From Faecalicatena contorta (lineage in GTDB: Bacteria > Bacillota > Clostridia > Lachnospirales > Lachnospiraceae), in the NCBI RefSeq assembly GCF_021531995.1, contig NZ_JAFBIZ010000024.1, positions 1 to 32,561 of the forward strand: DNA of 32,561 nucleotides, read 5' to 3'. Numbering within the stretch: position 1 is the first letter of the stretch; the number at the start of each line of letters is the position of its first letter. Of this stretch, positions 32,181 to 32,561 are shown piece by piece. The notes beneath the pieces are model-generated. The model worked only from the letters and a program-made list of their open reading frames with translations, searched no databases and was not told where the DNA came from. The position numbers and the translations under genes were made by a program.

Positions 32181-32561
32181 TTAGTTCTCTTTCAAAGCAA
32201 CGATTTCGATCTCAACCAATGCATCCTTTGGAAGCGCTGCTACCTGAAATGCAGATCTTGCCGGATAATTACCTTCACTGAAAAACTCTGCATATACGCC
32301 ATTCATTTTTGCAAAATCTGCAATATTTTTCAAAAAAACAGTCGTTTTTACAACATTGTCCATGGTACATCCCTCAGATGCCAGAATCGCTTTTACATTT
32401 TCCAGGGACTGTCTGGTCTGTCCTTCAATGTCTGTTGCTACAATATCTCCCTTTTCCGGGCAGATTGGAAGCTGTCCGGAGAGGAATAACAGATTCCCGG
32501 TGTTAATTCCCTGTGAATATGGTCCGATTGCTAATGGTGCCTTTTCTGTACTGATTACTTT
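32181..32561 (-). CDS. RidA family reactive intermediate deaminase, 5' end cut by window edge
   Basis: 126 residues are encoded from the window edge to the stop; only the first one to three codons seem missing, since the visible part begins KVISTEKAPLAIGPYSQG, close to the usual RidA start. Later landmarks are LFLSGQLP, the trimer-interface NVKAIL, VKTTVFLKN, and PARSAFQVAALP with the substrate-carboxylate-binding Arg, ending EIEIVALKEN. RidA hydrolyses reactive enamines and imines such as 2-aminoacrylate. A full-length protein of about 127-129 residues is expected. The terminator at 32041-32070 closes its transcript. Confidence 0.95.
   Translation of the reverse strand, partial: KVISTEKAPLAIGPYSQGINTGNLLFLSGQLPICPEKGDIVATDIEGQTRQSLENVKAILASEGCTMDNVVKTTVFLKNIADFAKMNGVYAEFFSEGNYPARSAFQVAALPKDALVEIEIVALKEN

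Noticed and set aside
1-32561. CRISPR arrays, tRNA or rRNA genes, insertion-sequence ends
   Set aside because: Reading both strands showed no regularly spaced direct repeats, no cloverleaf-like segments and no paired terminal repeats around the Rpn gene; a covariance-model scan was not possible here.

Overview
The window looks like a chromosomal segment of an anaerobic gut-type Firmicute, most likely a Lachnospiraceae. The support is the EpsG/EpsL-type polysaccharide genes, the clostridial YqeB/YqeC/XdhC molybdenum-hydroxylase accessory set, strong AGGAGG-type ribosome binding sites and sigma-A style promoters. This placement is inference from gene families; there is no rRNA or other marker gene here. 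Almost everything is on the minus strand. The exceptions are a plus-strand block at 12607-15628.

Region 1 (1-8846, minus) is an exopolysaccharide/capsule locus. In transcription order it holds a CapD/PglF-type nucleotide-sugar dehydratase, a PglC/EpsL-type phosphoglycosyltransferase, a GT4, an EpsG-type polymerase, two GT2s, another GT4, and the start of a beta-propeller protein that runs off the left edge. Base composition drops sharply to AT-rich at about 6190, between the conserved initiating genes and the serotype-specific genes. No flippase is visible.

Region 2 (8953-12457, minus) is the most unusual part and resembles a ribosomally made, modified-peptide (RiPP) operon. A strong promoter drives a 143-residue six-cysteine protein (candidate precursor). 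A perfect 14-bp hairpin follows, then an HPr-kinase-like protein, a radical SAM/SPASM enzyme, a PqqD-like peptide-binding chaperone and a small S24/S26-type peptidase. No exporter is seen. Divergent to it (12607-14396, plus) are a membrane-anchored protein and two paralogous secreted proteins, closed by a strong terminator.

Region 3 (14466-15628, plus) is an Rpn/PD-(D/E)XK nuclease-transposase gene with its own near-consensus promoter, overlapping tail to tail with the next operon.

Region 4 (15623-30980, minus) is a molybdenum hydroxylase system. From its 5' end: a MoeA-like protein, an XdhC-family maturation factor, moaA, a MOSC-MogA fusion, modA, modB and modC. Then come xpt on its own promoter, and moaC, yqeC and yqeB. 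Last, on another promoter, are an NCS2 purine permease, the FAD, 2Fe-2S and molybdenum subunits of a xanthine-dehydrogenase-family enzyme, and mocA. YqeB and YqeC are established markers of selenium-dependent molybdenum hydroxylases, so the enzyme is probably a labile-selenium purine hydroxylase. Molybdate import, cofactor synthesis, cofactor maturation, purine import, oxidation and salvage lie side by side.

Region 5 (31034-32561, minus) holds a formate/nitrite-family channel and a nearly complete RidA gene cut by the right edge, separated by a clear terminator. The 319-base gap at 31862-32180 holds the channel promoter, that terminator and one doubtful 32-codon reading frame.
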